Shown here: in pieces, positions 32,876-43,544 of the stretch
How positions within the stretch are numbered: position 1 is the stretch's first letter
How the letters are laid out: each line of letters begins with the position of its first letter
DNA from: Cryptomeria japonica
Taxonomy: Eukaryota > Streptophyta > Pinopsida > Cupressales > Cupressaceae
Direction: 5' to 3'
Assembly (NCBI RefSeq): GCF_030272615.1
Contig: NC_081412.1
Coordinates: 39,362,791-39,426,790 of the forward strand
Length of the DNA: 64,000 bases
Notes under the pieces: model-generated
The model's database searches: none
What the model was told of the DNA's origin: nothing
Seen by the model: the letters and a program-made list of their open reading frames with translations, nothing else
Program-made: the position numbers and the translations under genes

Positions 32876-34150
32876 TGTAGTCACATAAATCTGTCCAGTT
32901 TAATTAAATGAATATTTGATATTTATTTGATTAAAAACCCACTAGCCATCAGTTAATTAAATTAATATTTAATTAATTCATCTTCAAACATTCTCCTATT
33001 AATTAAATAAATTATTCAATTTATTTTAATTAATTCATTATACCAAATTCATAAATCAATTAAATGAATAAATTCTATTTATTCAATTTAATCCTCTTTT
33101 CCTCTTTTAAATAAATTAAATAAAACATTTATTTAAATCATTAAATCCCCCCCACTTACATTTTCCTACAAATGCAACTTGCACACATTTATTGAAATAA
33201 ATGAATTTTTATTTTTAATAAAATCCTATTTTCCCTCACCCACCAAATCCACTTACACTCCTAAACCCCCTGCTAGATTCTTCTAAGCCCTTCCTAATTA
33301 GCCTAATCCATCCCCTAATTATTGTCACATTCCTAAGCAACTTGGAGTCACTTCTCAAAGACTTCAAAGTCTTTGAAAAACATTAAATGCTTTGTGTGTT
33401 CAACAAATTAACCTCTAAAGTCTTCCAAACCACTAATGGTTCTTACATGACCATTAATGGCTCTTACATGACCATTTATGGTTAACCCTTAACTCAACCC
33501 TCATGTGACTCATGTGTCTCCTCAAGCATTTATTGCTTTGACCATGGTTATCCATTTAACCTTTGCACAAGAATTTATCCTTTGGATAAAAGATTTATTC
33601 TTTGAATAAATAATTTATTCATTCAACCCAACCTTGACCTTAACTCCCAAGTTAACTCTCAGGTCATGTCAAACATTTAATGCTTATTCCCTCTCCTCTC
33701 AACCCCTCTCATGTTGACACTTGTCATCCTAGGATTGGGTTGAAAGCCCTCACATGGATTGAATATCATTCAATCGTAACCCTTGTTGAGATTACTCAAT
33801 CTCAACTATCCATTGCTCCATTTTTCCTATAAATAGAGCTCACATTCCTCATTTTCAAATCCTCAAGCCTCAAGCATCCTAAAAACTTGTATGCAGCTAA
33901 GTTATAGTGAATTTTAGAGAGCATTTAGCATAAATCACATATATTGTCATTTTGGACTAAAATAAATCTTAGTTCATTTCATATCATCTCATATCTAGCT
34001 TATTTTGCACTTGCATAGTATAAGTTATAAGTATTTTCAATCTTGAACCTCCATAAGCATCCATAGTGCAAAAAGCTGCTAAGAGCTACACTAATTTGGA
34101 ACTTGGAGAGGAGAGGAACAAAGGAGAATGAGCTAAGGACATGTTAAAAG
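32876..34150 (+). repeat. LTR-like sequence related to the Tat LTR, opposite orientation
   Basis: Begins TGTAGTCACATAAAT. Read on the plus strand it follows the same order as the minus-strand Tat LTR: attaaat-rich start, cccacttacattttcctac, gctagattcttctaa, attgtcacattcctaagcaa, agtctttgaaaaacatta, gctttgaccatggttatcc, ttatcctttggataaaag, then a TATA box cctataaatagagc at 33829. Identity is clearly lower than between the two terminal LTRs, so it comes from a sister family. The 3' limit is not clear and I found no target duplication. Confidence 0.75.
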
Positions 34151-34889
34151 GCATTTGGAGATGCCTTGTTGTATTTGTTTCCCTAGTTAAATACGTTAGC
34201 ATGTTCTTAGTATCTCTTTTGATATGCCTTCTTAGATTAGTTTTTGGTTGAATAACACTAACTTTGATCTTTGTTTCTTGTTGTTTTTGTGTGTTATACG
34301 ACCATAGGTCCTAGTCTAACCTTGTGTCCATTTTGTAGAGCATCAAAATCTATTTCGTTTGGCAAGTTTATGAGAACTAGGTTGTCGTTTCTTCAACTTA
34401 GTTTTGTGATGAAGAATTTTTCTTCTCAAAATATGAGGAGTGGTCATACATGAGTGATCAATGGTTTCCTTTGATGTTTGAATTATGATACTTTGTTTTG
34501 AAAACTTAAGCCTACTTTATCAAGTGGAGGTTTAGATGCCCCCCCATGACAAAGTGCGTCAAATGATATGGAATAAGAGTCTCCCGATATGGAGACTAGA
34601 TTTGACGACTTAAGTTTAAACTAGGTATGTTTAGTTGATGAAATCCGTTTAGTTAATGGACCTTTTGATCAATGTGATGATGTTAACTGATTTTTATTGG
34701 AGAAAGTTTTATCTCTAGCTAGTTTTGGATTTTGACAAATGTAGTTCTAAGAATGACTTGCTTGATTGTTGGAATATTTCTCGGATGTTTTGGTTCAATT
34801 TTTGATTGGTGAGTTTGACTAAGGATCCAAAAGGGTATTCAAGACTGATGATAAAAAATTTCAAAAACGCTTAGTTCACTCTCTGTTTT
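34151..34889. other. Tat leader or LTR-proximal DNA, no gene
   Basis: No coding frame supported. May include the end of the opposed LTR. Confidence 0.4.
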
Positions 34890-35280
34890 TCTAAGTTTTA
34901 CCTATGCGCTAAGACAGAGACCAGATGCGCTACTGTGGATCCAGATGCGCTATTCAAAGCCACCTATGTGCTAAGCTTCCAGTGATACACGCTAACTCAG
35001 AGTTTTGAATTTTGTTTCGACAGGGATGGTTATGCACTGATATGTCCTAACTATGCGCTAAAGTTTGGATTCAAAGCACTAAGGTTTGCCCCCAATGCTA
35101 GACTGATGCTTCAAAGCGCTAATATGGTAGCACAAAGTGTTAATAAAATATTTGTCAAATTTTTAGACTTTTATGCGCTATTTGGAAGCGTTAGTGCGTT
35201 ATGTTTTGGTTGCTATGCGCTAAAGTATGCTCTAGATGCGCTAGGAGATTGCTCCTACACGCTAAACTATTATGTTTGCT
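34890..35280 (-). repeat. array B of TTAGCGCATA-like motifs in the Tat leader
   Basis: On the plus strand: tatgcgctaag, agatgcgctac, agatgcgctatt, tatgtgctaag, acacgctaac, tatgcgctaaag, aaagcgctaat, tatgcgctattt, tatgcgctaaag, gatgcgctagg and tacacgctaaa. That is roughly 12-16 copies, spaced 15-40 bp, all in one orientation; in gag sense the core is ttagcgcata. Confidence 0.8.
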
Positions 35281-35399
35281 CTGTTTTTTGCTTTGTTGGA
35301 ATTATTCAATACTTGTTTGATTTTGATGGATGATTTTCTGAAAAATATAAATTGCAAACACAACATGAAAGAGACAACCAATTTTGACTATTCTAAATA

Positions 35400-36100
35400 G
35401 ATAGTGTATGTTCTGCAAAGATGTGTTCAAATCCCTAATGTTTTCACAAGTTTGGATACAAAGAAGACAAATCAGACAGACTCTTTATTCAAGGGTCATC
35501 AACAATATCATAGCCCACTAGTTTGGATACTCCGTTAGCTCAAATAGTCATTTCACCCCCTAGGGGGCACCCGTTTTTTTGTCTTTTGCCAGAAATTAAC
35601 CCAAAGTGAATTGCTTCACAATTGGGAAGTTATCTTGGGAGATATATGGTGAGTAATCTTGGGGGTGGATTCTTCCCCACCCTTGCACTATGATATTGAG
35701 GATGTTTGGATACTGACTCGGTTCAAGATTTCTATTGGTAAAGTTCGTAATCAAGCTTCTTGTTCAGTCTTCAGTGATAAACTCCCTCGGGAGGCTTCCC
35801 AACCTTTAGAACAAAGACTTTACATATCGTAAAGATACTCGGGGAAGGTTAATCGCTGAGCAAAACCATTGAAGGGACTTTCGTCATCCTCCACTTTTGA
35901 TTATAGTGGGTTGGAAAACTTGGCGATAAAGTCATTTCCCACTTAGGTTGTTCCCCTCTCACTGACCATTTAAATGGTGCTCTAAGAGAAACTCGAGATG
36001 GCAGGCCTGCTAAAGGATTTAAGTACTTTGAAATACTGAAAGCATGAATGAGTGGTTTGTCTTTTTGGTCACCTAGTTAAGGGGAGAGCATATATCTTCC
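35400..36100 (-). other. conserved leader block shared with the element at 40342-49784
   Basis: Reverse-complement similarity to 42690-43140: gtcagtgagaggggaac, aacctaagtggg, a block around gcaagggtggggaagaat, ctcactatatatctcc, and a CCTAGG-centred palindrome (35556-35567). No protein is encoded. Conservation in two families suggests an RNA function such as packaging, which is inference. Confidence 0.7.
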
Positions 36101-36824
36101 ACTTTCAAGACAAGGCACAAAAGGGTATTTTTTATCCTTTCAATTCAGTGATTTGCTAAAATCTGTTTGGAGATGTTGCTCCAAAAAAGCATGGTGTTCC
36201 TTTTAACTTTCAAATCAGTGATTTTTCTATCTAAGAAAAAAGTCTTGGTCAACAAAGAAAATTTTTGATATTGGGTCAACAAATTGTAAAGTCGATAGAG
36301 GAAAGATTTCCCTCTTTTTGCTTCAAAATTTAAAGATGAAGTTCATTTACTTTTGCAAAATAAAATCGATCATTTTAGATACCAAAGGATGGTGAGGTTC
36401 ATTTTAAACTTTGCAAGAAAATAAACGTTGTCTTGTTCTTTTTAGAGCTTCCAAAAATGAAGTGTGTTCTTTTTCTAATTTGCAAGAAAGAAAAAAGGTG
36501 AATTTTGTTGTTCTTTTTACTTTGCAAATAAGGAAATATGAATCTTCTTTTAAGCCCCAAAAGGAAATTTGATGTTCATTTTAAGTACTCCAAAATAAAA
36601 TTTGAGGTTTATTTTAACTTTGCAGAAAATAGGGAGAGTGAATTCTTTTTAACCAACTCTTTTTGAAAGAAAGTAAAATTTAAGAAATTTAAGAAAATTT
36701 CTAAACTAACTCCTTCCCCTGCATAAAAGATTAAACCTACACACAGTCAATGATCAAACAGTTAGTGTGGGCTTGCACAATCCTAAAATGATTTTCCGGG
36801 TTACAAACTTTTTCTTTTGCTCTG
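36101..36824. other. Tat leader spacer
   Basis: Repeated aaaagaac and gcaaagtaaaa words in element sense; no gene. Confidence 0.5.
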
Positions 36825-37095
36825 CTAACCCTATGCGCTAATTTGTTACACCAATGCGCTACAGACCAACACAGACGCGCTACAGAAAAGACCTTATGCG
36901 CTAAACTATTGCTGGGATGCGCTAGACTGACTTCCTAAAGTGCCATGATTTTACTATTACCCGTGGAATAGTGATGCGCTAATACAACTACTCAATGCGC
37001 TAAGGATAAGGTCTGATGCACTAAACAGTGAGAAGCATGCTCTATAAAATGGTTTTTATGCACTTACAAAGCACTCCCATGCACTAACTCATCTT
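36825..37095 (-). repeat. array A of TTAGCGCATA-like motifs next to the PBS
   Basis: On the plus strand: ctatgcgctaat, caatgcgctac, gacgcgctac, ttatgcgctaaa, ggatgcgctag, tgatgcgctaat, caatgcgctaag, tgatgcactaa and catgcactaac. About ten copies in 270 bp, all one orientation. Confidence 0.82.
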
Positions 37096-37152
37096 TTTTG
37101 CATACCTGCAATATTAGTCCTGCATTAAAAATGATGTTATTTATGGGGTTAT

Positions 37153-37171
37153 GCCCCACGGTGGGCACCAA
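37153..37171 (-). promoter_or_regulatory. primer binding site of the Tat element
   Basis: On the minus strand TTGGTGCCCACCGTGGGGC, three bases after the 5' LTR. It is close to the tggcgcccaccgtggggc PBS found in many plant Ty3/gypsy elements. Confidence 0.8.
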
Positions 37172-37174
37172 AAA

Positions 37175-38631
37175 TGTGTGCGGGAAAAGTGGGGGGATGA
37201 AATGGAAAATGTGATTTCAAACTAGTCCACACACCAATGGGACTCTTGGTGCAAGTTATGGAGTTATATTAAATAACTCAACTTCCCAAGGGATGTTCCA
37301 TTGTTCTCTATTTCACAAGACCCCTCAAGCCAATGCCTTTGCTCTCAGATCACTGAGCAAAGTGACTTAGGGATGACAATCATGAAAATGAGGGAAATTG
37401 ATCAATCTAGCATGGATGCATTCCTAGTTATGCATGATACTTAGTCTAACATGATTTAAACTAGCATGGATATGATAACAAAATGAAAGGATTAGTAACA
37501 AAACTATCCTAACATGCTATACTAGTCTAAGATGATTATTATGTGATAATACAAATGCCTATTTAAGATGCTATGAAGATTATTTCTATCAAAGAGAGGC
37601 TAAATGCTTGATTAAAATGATTTAGATTAGATGCTTGGTAAAATGTCTATAAGTTTGATACTAAAGACTTGGATATGAAAATGGAGGAATGGGGGCTCTA
37701 TTTATAGGAAAAACAGGGCAATGCATGGTCAAGATTGGATAATCTTAACAAGGGCCAGGATTGAAAGTTATCAATCCATGTTTACAATTCTCACCAATGA
37801 AATGGTGACAATTGTCAACTTAAGACTACTTGAGAGGAGATGTAAAAAGCATTAAATTCTTGAGAAGACCTCATCGTTACCTTAGGGAGTAAGGGTTAAG
37901 GTTAGGTTAAGGTTATCTAATGGATAAAGCTTTTACCCAAAGGATAAACTCTTGTGCAAGGGTTAAAGGAATAACCATGGTCAAAGCAATGAATGCTTGA
38001 TGAGACCCCTAGGTTAGATGTGGGTTAAGTTAGAGAGGAAGTCTCTAATCATGCAAGAGGGTTGAGTTAACCATTAATGGTTTGGAAGACTTTCAAGGTT
38101 AACTTGTTGAAGACATAAAGCCTATAATGGTTTTCAAAGACTTTGAGGGTTTGAGAAGTGACTTTCCTTTGCTTAGGGATGTGACAATATTTAGGGGATA
38201 GGTTAGGCTAATTTAGAATTGATTAGAAGAATCTAGAAAGGGGTTTTAGAGAGGCAAGTGGGAGATGTAGGAGAATGCAAGTGGAAGGAGGGTAATTTTA
38301 ATTAAAATAAATTACTTTATTTCAACTAAAATAGATGCAACTTGCATAAATACAAGTGGGGGATTTAAATAAATAAATTAGATTTATTTATTTGCAATGA
38401 ATAATTTAATTAAATGTAAATTTAATTAAAAAGGGGAGAAAGGGGAATTAATTAAATAAAGTGATTTATTTAATTAAAGGCTATGAGAGACTTAGGTGAA
38501 TTTAATTAAATAAATTGAATAACTTATTTAATCAAAATAGTTGAATGTGAATAATTTAATTAAATAGAGGAATGAGAGTAAAATGAATATTAAATATTGA
38601 CTTAAGAAAGTGGTCATTTTTATAGGTCTAC

Positions 38632-38632
<1 letters not shown>
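37175..38632 (-). repeat. 5' LTR of the Tat element
   Basis: In element sense begins TGTAGACCTATAAAAATGACC and ends CCCGCACACA. TATA box cctataaatag on the minus strand near 37697. Pairs with 10899-12361. Confidence 0.93.
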
Positions 38633-38634
<2 letters not shown>

Positions 38635-38709
<75 letters not shown>

Positions 38710-38793
38710 GGTAACAACAAAGAGCTAAACCGAGCAGAACCAAGAGGAAGTGGTGAAAGGAGAAGGGGGAAAAAAGAAAAGGAAACAAGACAA

Positions 38794-38842
<49 letters not shown>

Positions 38843-38941
38843 AAAGGAATAGAAAAGGGCAACAACAAAGAGCTAAACCGAGCAGAGCCAAGAGGAAGTG
38901 GCCGAAGGAGAAGGGGGAAAAAAGAAAAGGAAACAAGAGAG
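38635..38941. repeat. (TA)n plus duplicated ~90-bp purine-rich unit
   Basis: (TA)n at about 38635-38704 and 38799-38840. After each comes a copy of aacaacaaagagctaaaccg agcag...ccaagaggaagtgg...aggagaagggggaaaaaag (copies start near 38711 and 38862). Lies between the Tat element and the Penelope-like element, possibly in the 3' flank of the latter. Confidence 0.9.
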
Positions 38942-39029
38942 GAAAAAAGAAGAGAGGACAAGGAAGCTAAGGACAAGGGCCCCTTAGAGCATCAAGAAAA
39001 GGTTGCCAAGAGGGATTGAGGCACCATCC

Positions 39030-40341
39030 ATCATCATGATTAAGATTGATCGGGTGATTATTGATGACAATAGCCTCCTTAAGTTTCCTTTTGAAGAAGT
39101 TTTCTTCTTTAAAAAGGATTTGAGTGTCCTCTAAACAAATATGATGCTTGTGGTGGCTGAGGAATGCTCTACTAAGGCCGATTTGAGAATACACTCATGC
39201 TTAATGTCAACACTATGCTCCTTGATTTTAGTTTTAAAAAAACAACCCCTCTCCCCTATATATAGGGTTCCACACGAGCAAACGACCTTATAAACCTCTG
39301 ACTCCAAATACATATCCCTAGGGTCTTTGAGAGGGAGAACACACTTTTTTAAGGTCAAACATGGCATGAACGCACAACAAAGATCTTTCTTGACAAGAAT
39401 TTTAGAGATCTTGTGGGAAATTCCTTCAACAAAAGGAAGGGCCACAACTGAGAGCAAAGGATGTTGAGAGGACATGGGATTGGAGGTGGAATGGAAATAA
39501 GATTCGACTTGGTGGAAAGCTTTAGAGATTTCTTATTCGTGTACCCATTCCACTTGAATACTTTCCAAAGGTGGGACAACTCTTGGTTCAAGTGATCATT
39601 GTCACAAATTCGATAGGCTCTTAAGGCAAGGGTTTTGAGGATCCCAAATTTTTGGCTGGGGTGGTGATGAGAAGAGGAATGAAGATACAGGTTGGTATGG
39701 GTAGCTTTGCAAAACACTCGACGACTGATGGAGCCGTCAGGTTTCTTGAGGATTAATACATTAAGGAATGGCAATTGGTTACCAGATTAAAGCTCCTTGG
39801 TAAATAATATGGAAGGAGTAAGGTTATTGAGGTAAGCATGAATTTCTTCAAGCTTGTTAAGACCATGAGACCAACAAAAATTGATGCCATCCATGTAACG
39901 TTTCCTCTACTTCGGCTTAAAGAGGAAAGAATGTAAGGCCATGGTCTCAAAGTGCTCCATATATAAGTTGGCTATGACATGAGAGAGAGGAAAACCCATG
40001 GCCACACCATCCACTTGTTCATAGATGATATTTTGGAAAGAAAAGAAAGTGGACCTCATGCATAACTCCACCAAGGAGGCGATCTCTGCATTAACCTTGC
40101 ATTTGATGATCTAATCTAGTCTCCTTGATGAATTGGACAAAATGAGAAGAATCTTTGATGAAAGAATCAGAATTACCCACGAGATGGGAGATTAATTTGG
40201 CAAGGAAGGAGGCCAATTTATAAGTCAGAGAGCTAGTCGTGTCAACAATGGGCCTTAAAGGAACATTAGCTTTATGAATCTTAGGGACCCCATAGATACA
40301 CGAGGTCACTTCCTTCGAAGGAAGACGACATTGCTTGGTAG
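39030..40341 (-). pseudogene. Penelope-like element, RT core and GIY-YIG endonuclease (3' part)
   Basis: From 40341 on the minus strand: TSCIYGVPKIHKANVPLRPI and VDTTSSLTYKLASFLAKLIS (RT finger), VDGVAMGFPLSHVIANLYME (motif 4), KRYMDGINFCW. The catalytic YxDD has become YMDG. Then LPFLNVLILKKPDGSI, FCKATHTNLYLHSSSHHHPS (the KpTHTdrYLhf motif) and LALRAYRICDNDHLNQE follow. After a frame change comes VYKVVCSCGTLYIGERG with KIKEH, a GIY-YIG nuclease (VYK/YIG, the Arg/Lys and the His partly kept). The RT-GIY-YIG order defines Penelope-like elements. The upstream half lies beyond the LTR insertion at 49785. It is dead by frameshifts and stops. Confidence 0.88.
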
Positions 40342-41461
40342 TGTAGACACTGAAAAATGTCTTTTTCATCATGTACTAGTTATTCGTCTAAATTAATTAA
40401 GTAATTCTTTAATCATTAAATTAAGCTAATTATTCTTCTAAACTCACTCAATCATCACCTATCACATTACTAATTATTCAATTTCACTTCTTAATCAATT
40501 AATCATTTAACCCTCTTCCAAATATTAATTATTTAATTGATTACGATTAATTCCCTTAATTAAATCCTTGTTATTTAATTAAATTATATTTCTAATGTTT
40601 AAATAATTTTATTTAAATTATTCAAATTAATAACTTATTCCTCCAATTCTCCAAATTCAAATTTCAATTAATTTCATCTAATTCAAAATCATCAAATTAA
40701 CATCTCACCAAATCTGAATTTCAATTAATTTCATGTGCATTTCAGCATTCGAAAGTCCAAATTCAAATCCAAATTGAAAATGAAAATCAAATTCAATTTC
40801 AAAATCTTATAGCACATGTTGAAATCATAACTGATTGATCAAATCAGTTGACAAATTAGTTAACTCGTTTAACTCTTCAATCACTCCTTTTCACTCCAAA
40901 TCACCTTTTTCTGACTAATCAATCAATCCACTTATCTCTCCAATCAATTCAGTCTTCTAATCCATTTATTCAGTCAACTAGCTAGTCTATTCAGTCCACT
41001 AGTTAATCAATTGCGTTCACTTTCCAATCAATCCTGTTAACAGACCAATCTATTGAGTTAACAAATCAATCAAGATGAGTTCACTGATCAATCTAAATCA
41101 GTTGACTATCAATTAAAACTTGAGTTCAAAATCCCTCCCCATCTATGTTGAAAATCTATATAAACAACATCATTTTCATCAAATCAATCTAAAAATAGAG
41201 AATCACAATCTTCAAAATAATGGTCTATCTTATGCATGAATTTTAGTGCAACACCTGAGAGCCAATCAACCAACAACTATGGAGAAGAGCAATGGAAGCC
41301 ATGTTACATCAATTGAGGGAGTTTAATTAGATTTCATTCATTATTTAATTGATTTAGCATTATTTCATTGTCATTTAGGAGTTAATTATAATTTGATTTA
41401 GAGTTGTGATTTTCTCTTTGACATCTGATTATCTTTATGCTTAATTTACCCCTTAAAAACA
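40342..41461 (+). repeat. 5' LTR of the 9.4-kb element
   Basis: Begins TGTAGACACTGAAAAATG and ends CCCTTAAAAACA. Very rich in aatcaatc and aattaat words. The downstream tggtgaacttgacgtggatc (41463 on) sits where a PBS should be but I do not recognise the tRNA. Confidence 0.9.
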
Positions 41462-41519
41462 ATGGTGAACTTGACGTGGATCCACCTATTGATCTGATTT
41501 TTTGATTTGTAGGTCCGTA

Positions 41520-42010
41520 CAGAAAATGGAGTGTGCAATTGCCATCCCAGAAATTCACAATTGCAAATATTAATTCACAATTGATGTCATTATGATCCAC
41601 ATTTGACATCATTCTAATTCACAATTGCTTAAACTAATGCGCAATTGTAGGATTAACTCAGATTTCTGATTTTTGTGTCGTTTTAGCTTTATAGTCATTT
41701 GCGAGATTAACCCACCAATATTTTGTAATTTTGAAAAAATTCTCTTTTTTGCATAAAATGTCTCTAATACAATGGTGGGAAGGGTAATCTTGAAGATTTC
41801 AGGTGCCAGGAGGAGGAAAAAGCATATCAAAAAGAGAGAAAACTTCTATATTCTATCTATTTTTTAAAAAATTTAGCCTAACTAATGCGCAATTGCTTTG
41901 TCAAAAATTCGCAATTGCATTGACAAAAATTTGTAATTGATCAGTTATTAGTTCGCAATAGATGTTATATCAGTTCACAATTGATTAGATAGTAATTCAC
42001 ATTTATGGGA
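41520..42010 (+). repeat. array of (G/A)CGCAATTG-like motifs in the leader
   Basis: tgtgcaattgcc, attcacaattgc, attcacaattgat, attcacaattgc, aatgcgcaattgt, aatgcgcaattgc, attcgcaattgc, atttgtaattgat, gttcgcaatagat, gttcacaattgat and attcacatttat recur in two clusters (41520-41650, 41880-42010), all in one orientation. The position after the LTR matches that of the GCGC array in the Tat element. Confidence 0.8.
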
Positions 42011-43140
42011 ATAGGGTAAAATGCTTCTATTTCAATTGATCTATTTTCTTTGTCAGCAACTGCCTCTATTTCTGAAAATGGAGAGGTCAAATCTGTAACC
42101 AACTTTGAAGAGTCATAACTTTTCGCTCCAAACTCAAAATTGCAAACAACTTACACCATTGGAAAGATCTCCAAGAGCTCTAGTTTCAGTCCTTTTTTGA
42201 CATGCCTATGACAACATCCTTAAAGGACCGTTCAAAGTTTTGAGGGCTAAAAATGCTCTGAAGATCTCTGAAAATGCAGTTTACTAACATGTAGAAAATA
42301 TCAAAAATTATATTTTTGATATTTTTGAAATTTGTAACCGAAAAAGAAAAAAAATAGGCTGGAGAGCCCACCATATGTCAACGAACATTTTTTGGTCTTC
42401 TTGCAGCGGTGGCTTAGAAACTTTCATTTTGGTGCATTTAAAATAAACCACAAGCAATATGTTTTCTTTTTCACAATTGCTATGAGGGATAAAATGAACA
42501 CCATGTTTTCATGGAGCAACATCTCCATTTAGACTAGTCAATTTTACAGTTTGGGTTTAAAAGAACATTGTTTTGTGTGTTTATGAGGTAATAGGTATAT
42601 GTTCTCCCCTCTTTTGGGTGATCAAAAAGCCAGACCCACCTCTTTTATGCTTTCTTTCAATTTCAGCAATAGGATAAAACCTTTAGCAGGCCTACCTTCT
42701 CGAGAAGCCCATAAGGCCAGTGAGAGGGGAACGACCTAAGTGGTAACGGCTAACGCCAAGTATTTTGAACCACTATAAAATAAATGTGTTTGTAATGAAA
42801 ATTGTAAGCAACAGGTGTTGGAATGGCATAGAGACAATTAAATTTGTTGGATCTATGCCCACCCGAATAGAAGCCTGATTAAAAACCATAGGATTTAGAG
42901 GCCAAACCGAGTCAATAACCAAACACTTGAATTATCACAATGCAAGGGTGGGGAAGAATCTGCCCCCAAGAAACTCACTATATATCTCCCAGGATAATGA
43001 GCCATAGAGGAGCAATCTTCTTTGGTCCAATTTTCAAACAAAGGCAAAAAAATAGGTGCACCCTAGGGTGTGAAAGGGTTGTTTGAGATGACAGAGTATC
43101 AAGTTGTGGGTTGTGATAATACTTGTGACCTTTTTAACTT
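42011..43140 (+). other. conserved leader block of the 9.4-kb element
   Basis: 42690-43140 corresponds to 36000-35400 (reverse complement) of the Tat leader and includes the palindrome CACCCTAGGGTG at 43059-43070. No gene. Confidence 0.65.
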
Positions 43141-43544
43141 AGGAGAGTCTTCTTGATGTGTTATCGAATTGCCAAATACTCTCAACAAAATGAGGTCTTG
43201 AAAAAAAATCTCAACATTCATGAGGATTTGAAAAAGTCCTTTAAACAAGTGCTCTCTTTGTTTAGTTTTGATTGTTTTCTTTGCTTGCTACTGTGTCTTT
43301 GCAACATCAACATCAACAAGATCAAACCCCTCAATGAAGTCAAGTTTCAACACCAACAAGATCAAACCTCTCAACAAAGTCAAGTTTCAAGATCAAAACC
43401 TCGCAATAAACAAGCTTGTCAAGATCAACAAATCAATCAAACATTGCAACATTCTAGAAATGGAGAAAACATCTTACATGTTGTGATCCTAGCTCCAAAC
43501 CAGTCAATCAAACATTATGGATTGGTGTTATACATTTCATATGG

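Larger units (their letters stand above)
10899..38632 (-). mobile_element. Ty3/gypsy retrotransposon, Tat lineage, 27.7 kb with nested insertions
   Basis: Two ~1.46-kb direct repeats bound the element. Read on the minus strand the order is LTR (38632-37175), PBS, long leader, gag, protease, RT, RNase H, a second archaeal-type RNase H, integrase, an antisense ORF, PPT and LTR (12361-10899). A dual RNase H and an extra ORF between integrase and 3' LTR are marks of the Tat lineage. The element sits in a TA-rich target: atata precedes the left LTR and caatatatat follows the right LTR, so the target duplication is hidden by the TA repeat. Removing the nested element at 22407-29203 leaves about 20.9 kb, still large. 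All coding parts carry stops, so this copy is inactive. Confidence 0.9.

Noticed and set aside
41463-41482. PBS of the 9.4-kb element
   Set aside because: The position after the 5' LTR is right, but tggtgaacttgacgtggatc does not match a tRNA 3' end I know; not annotated as a PBS.
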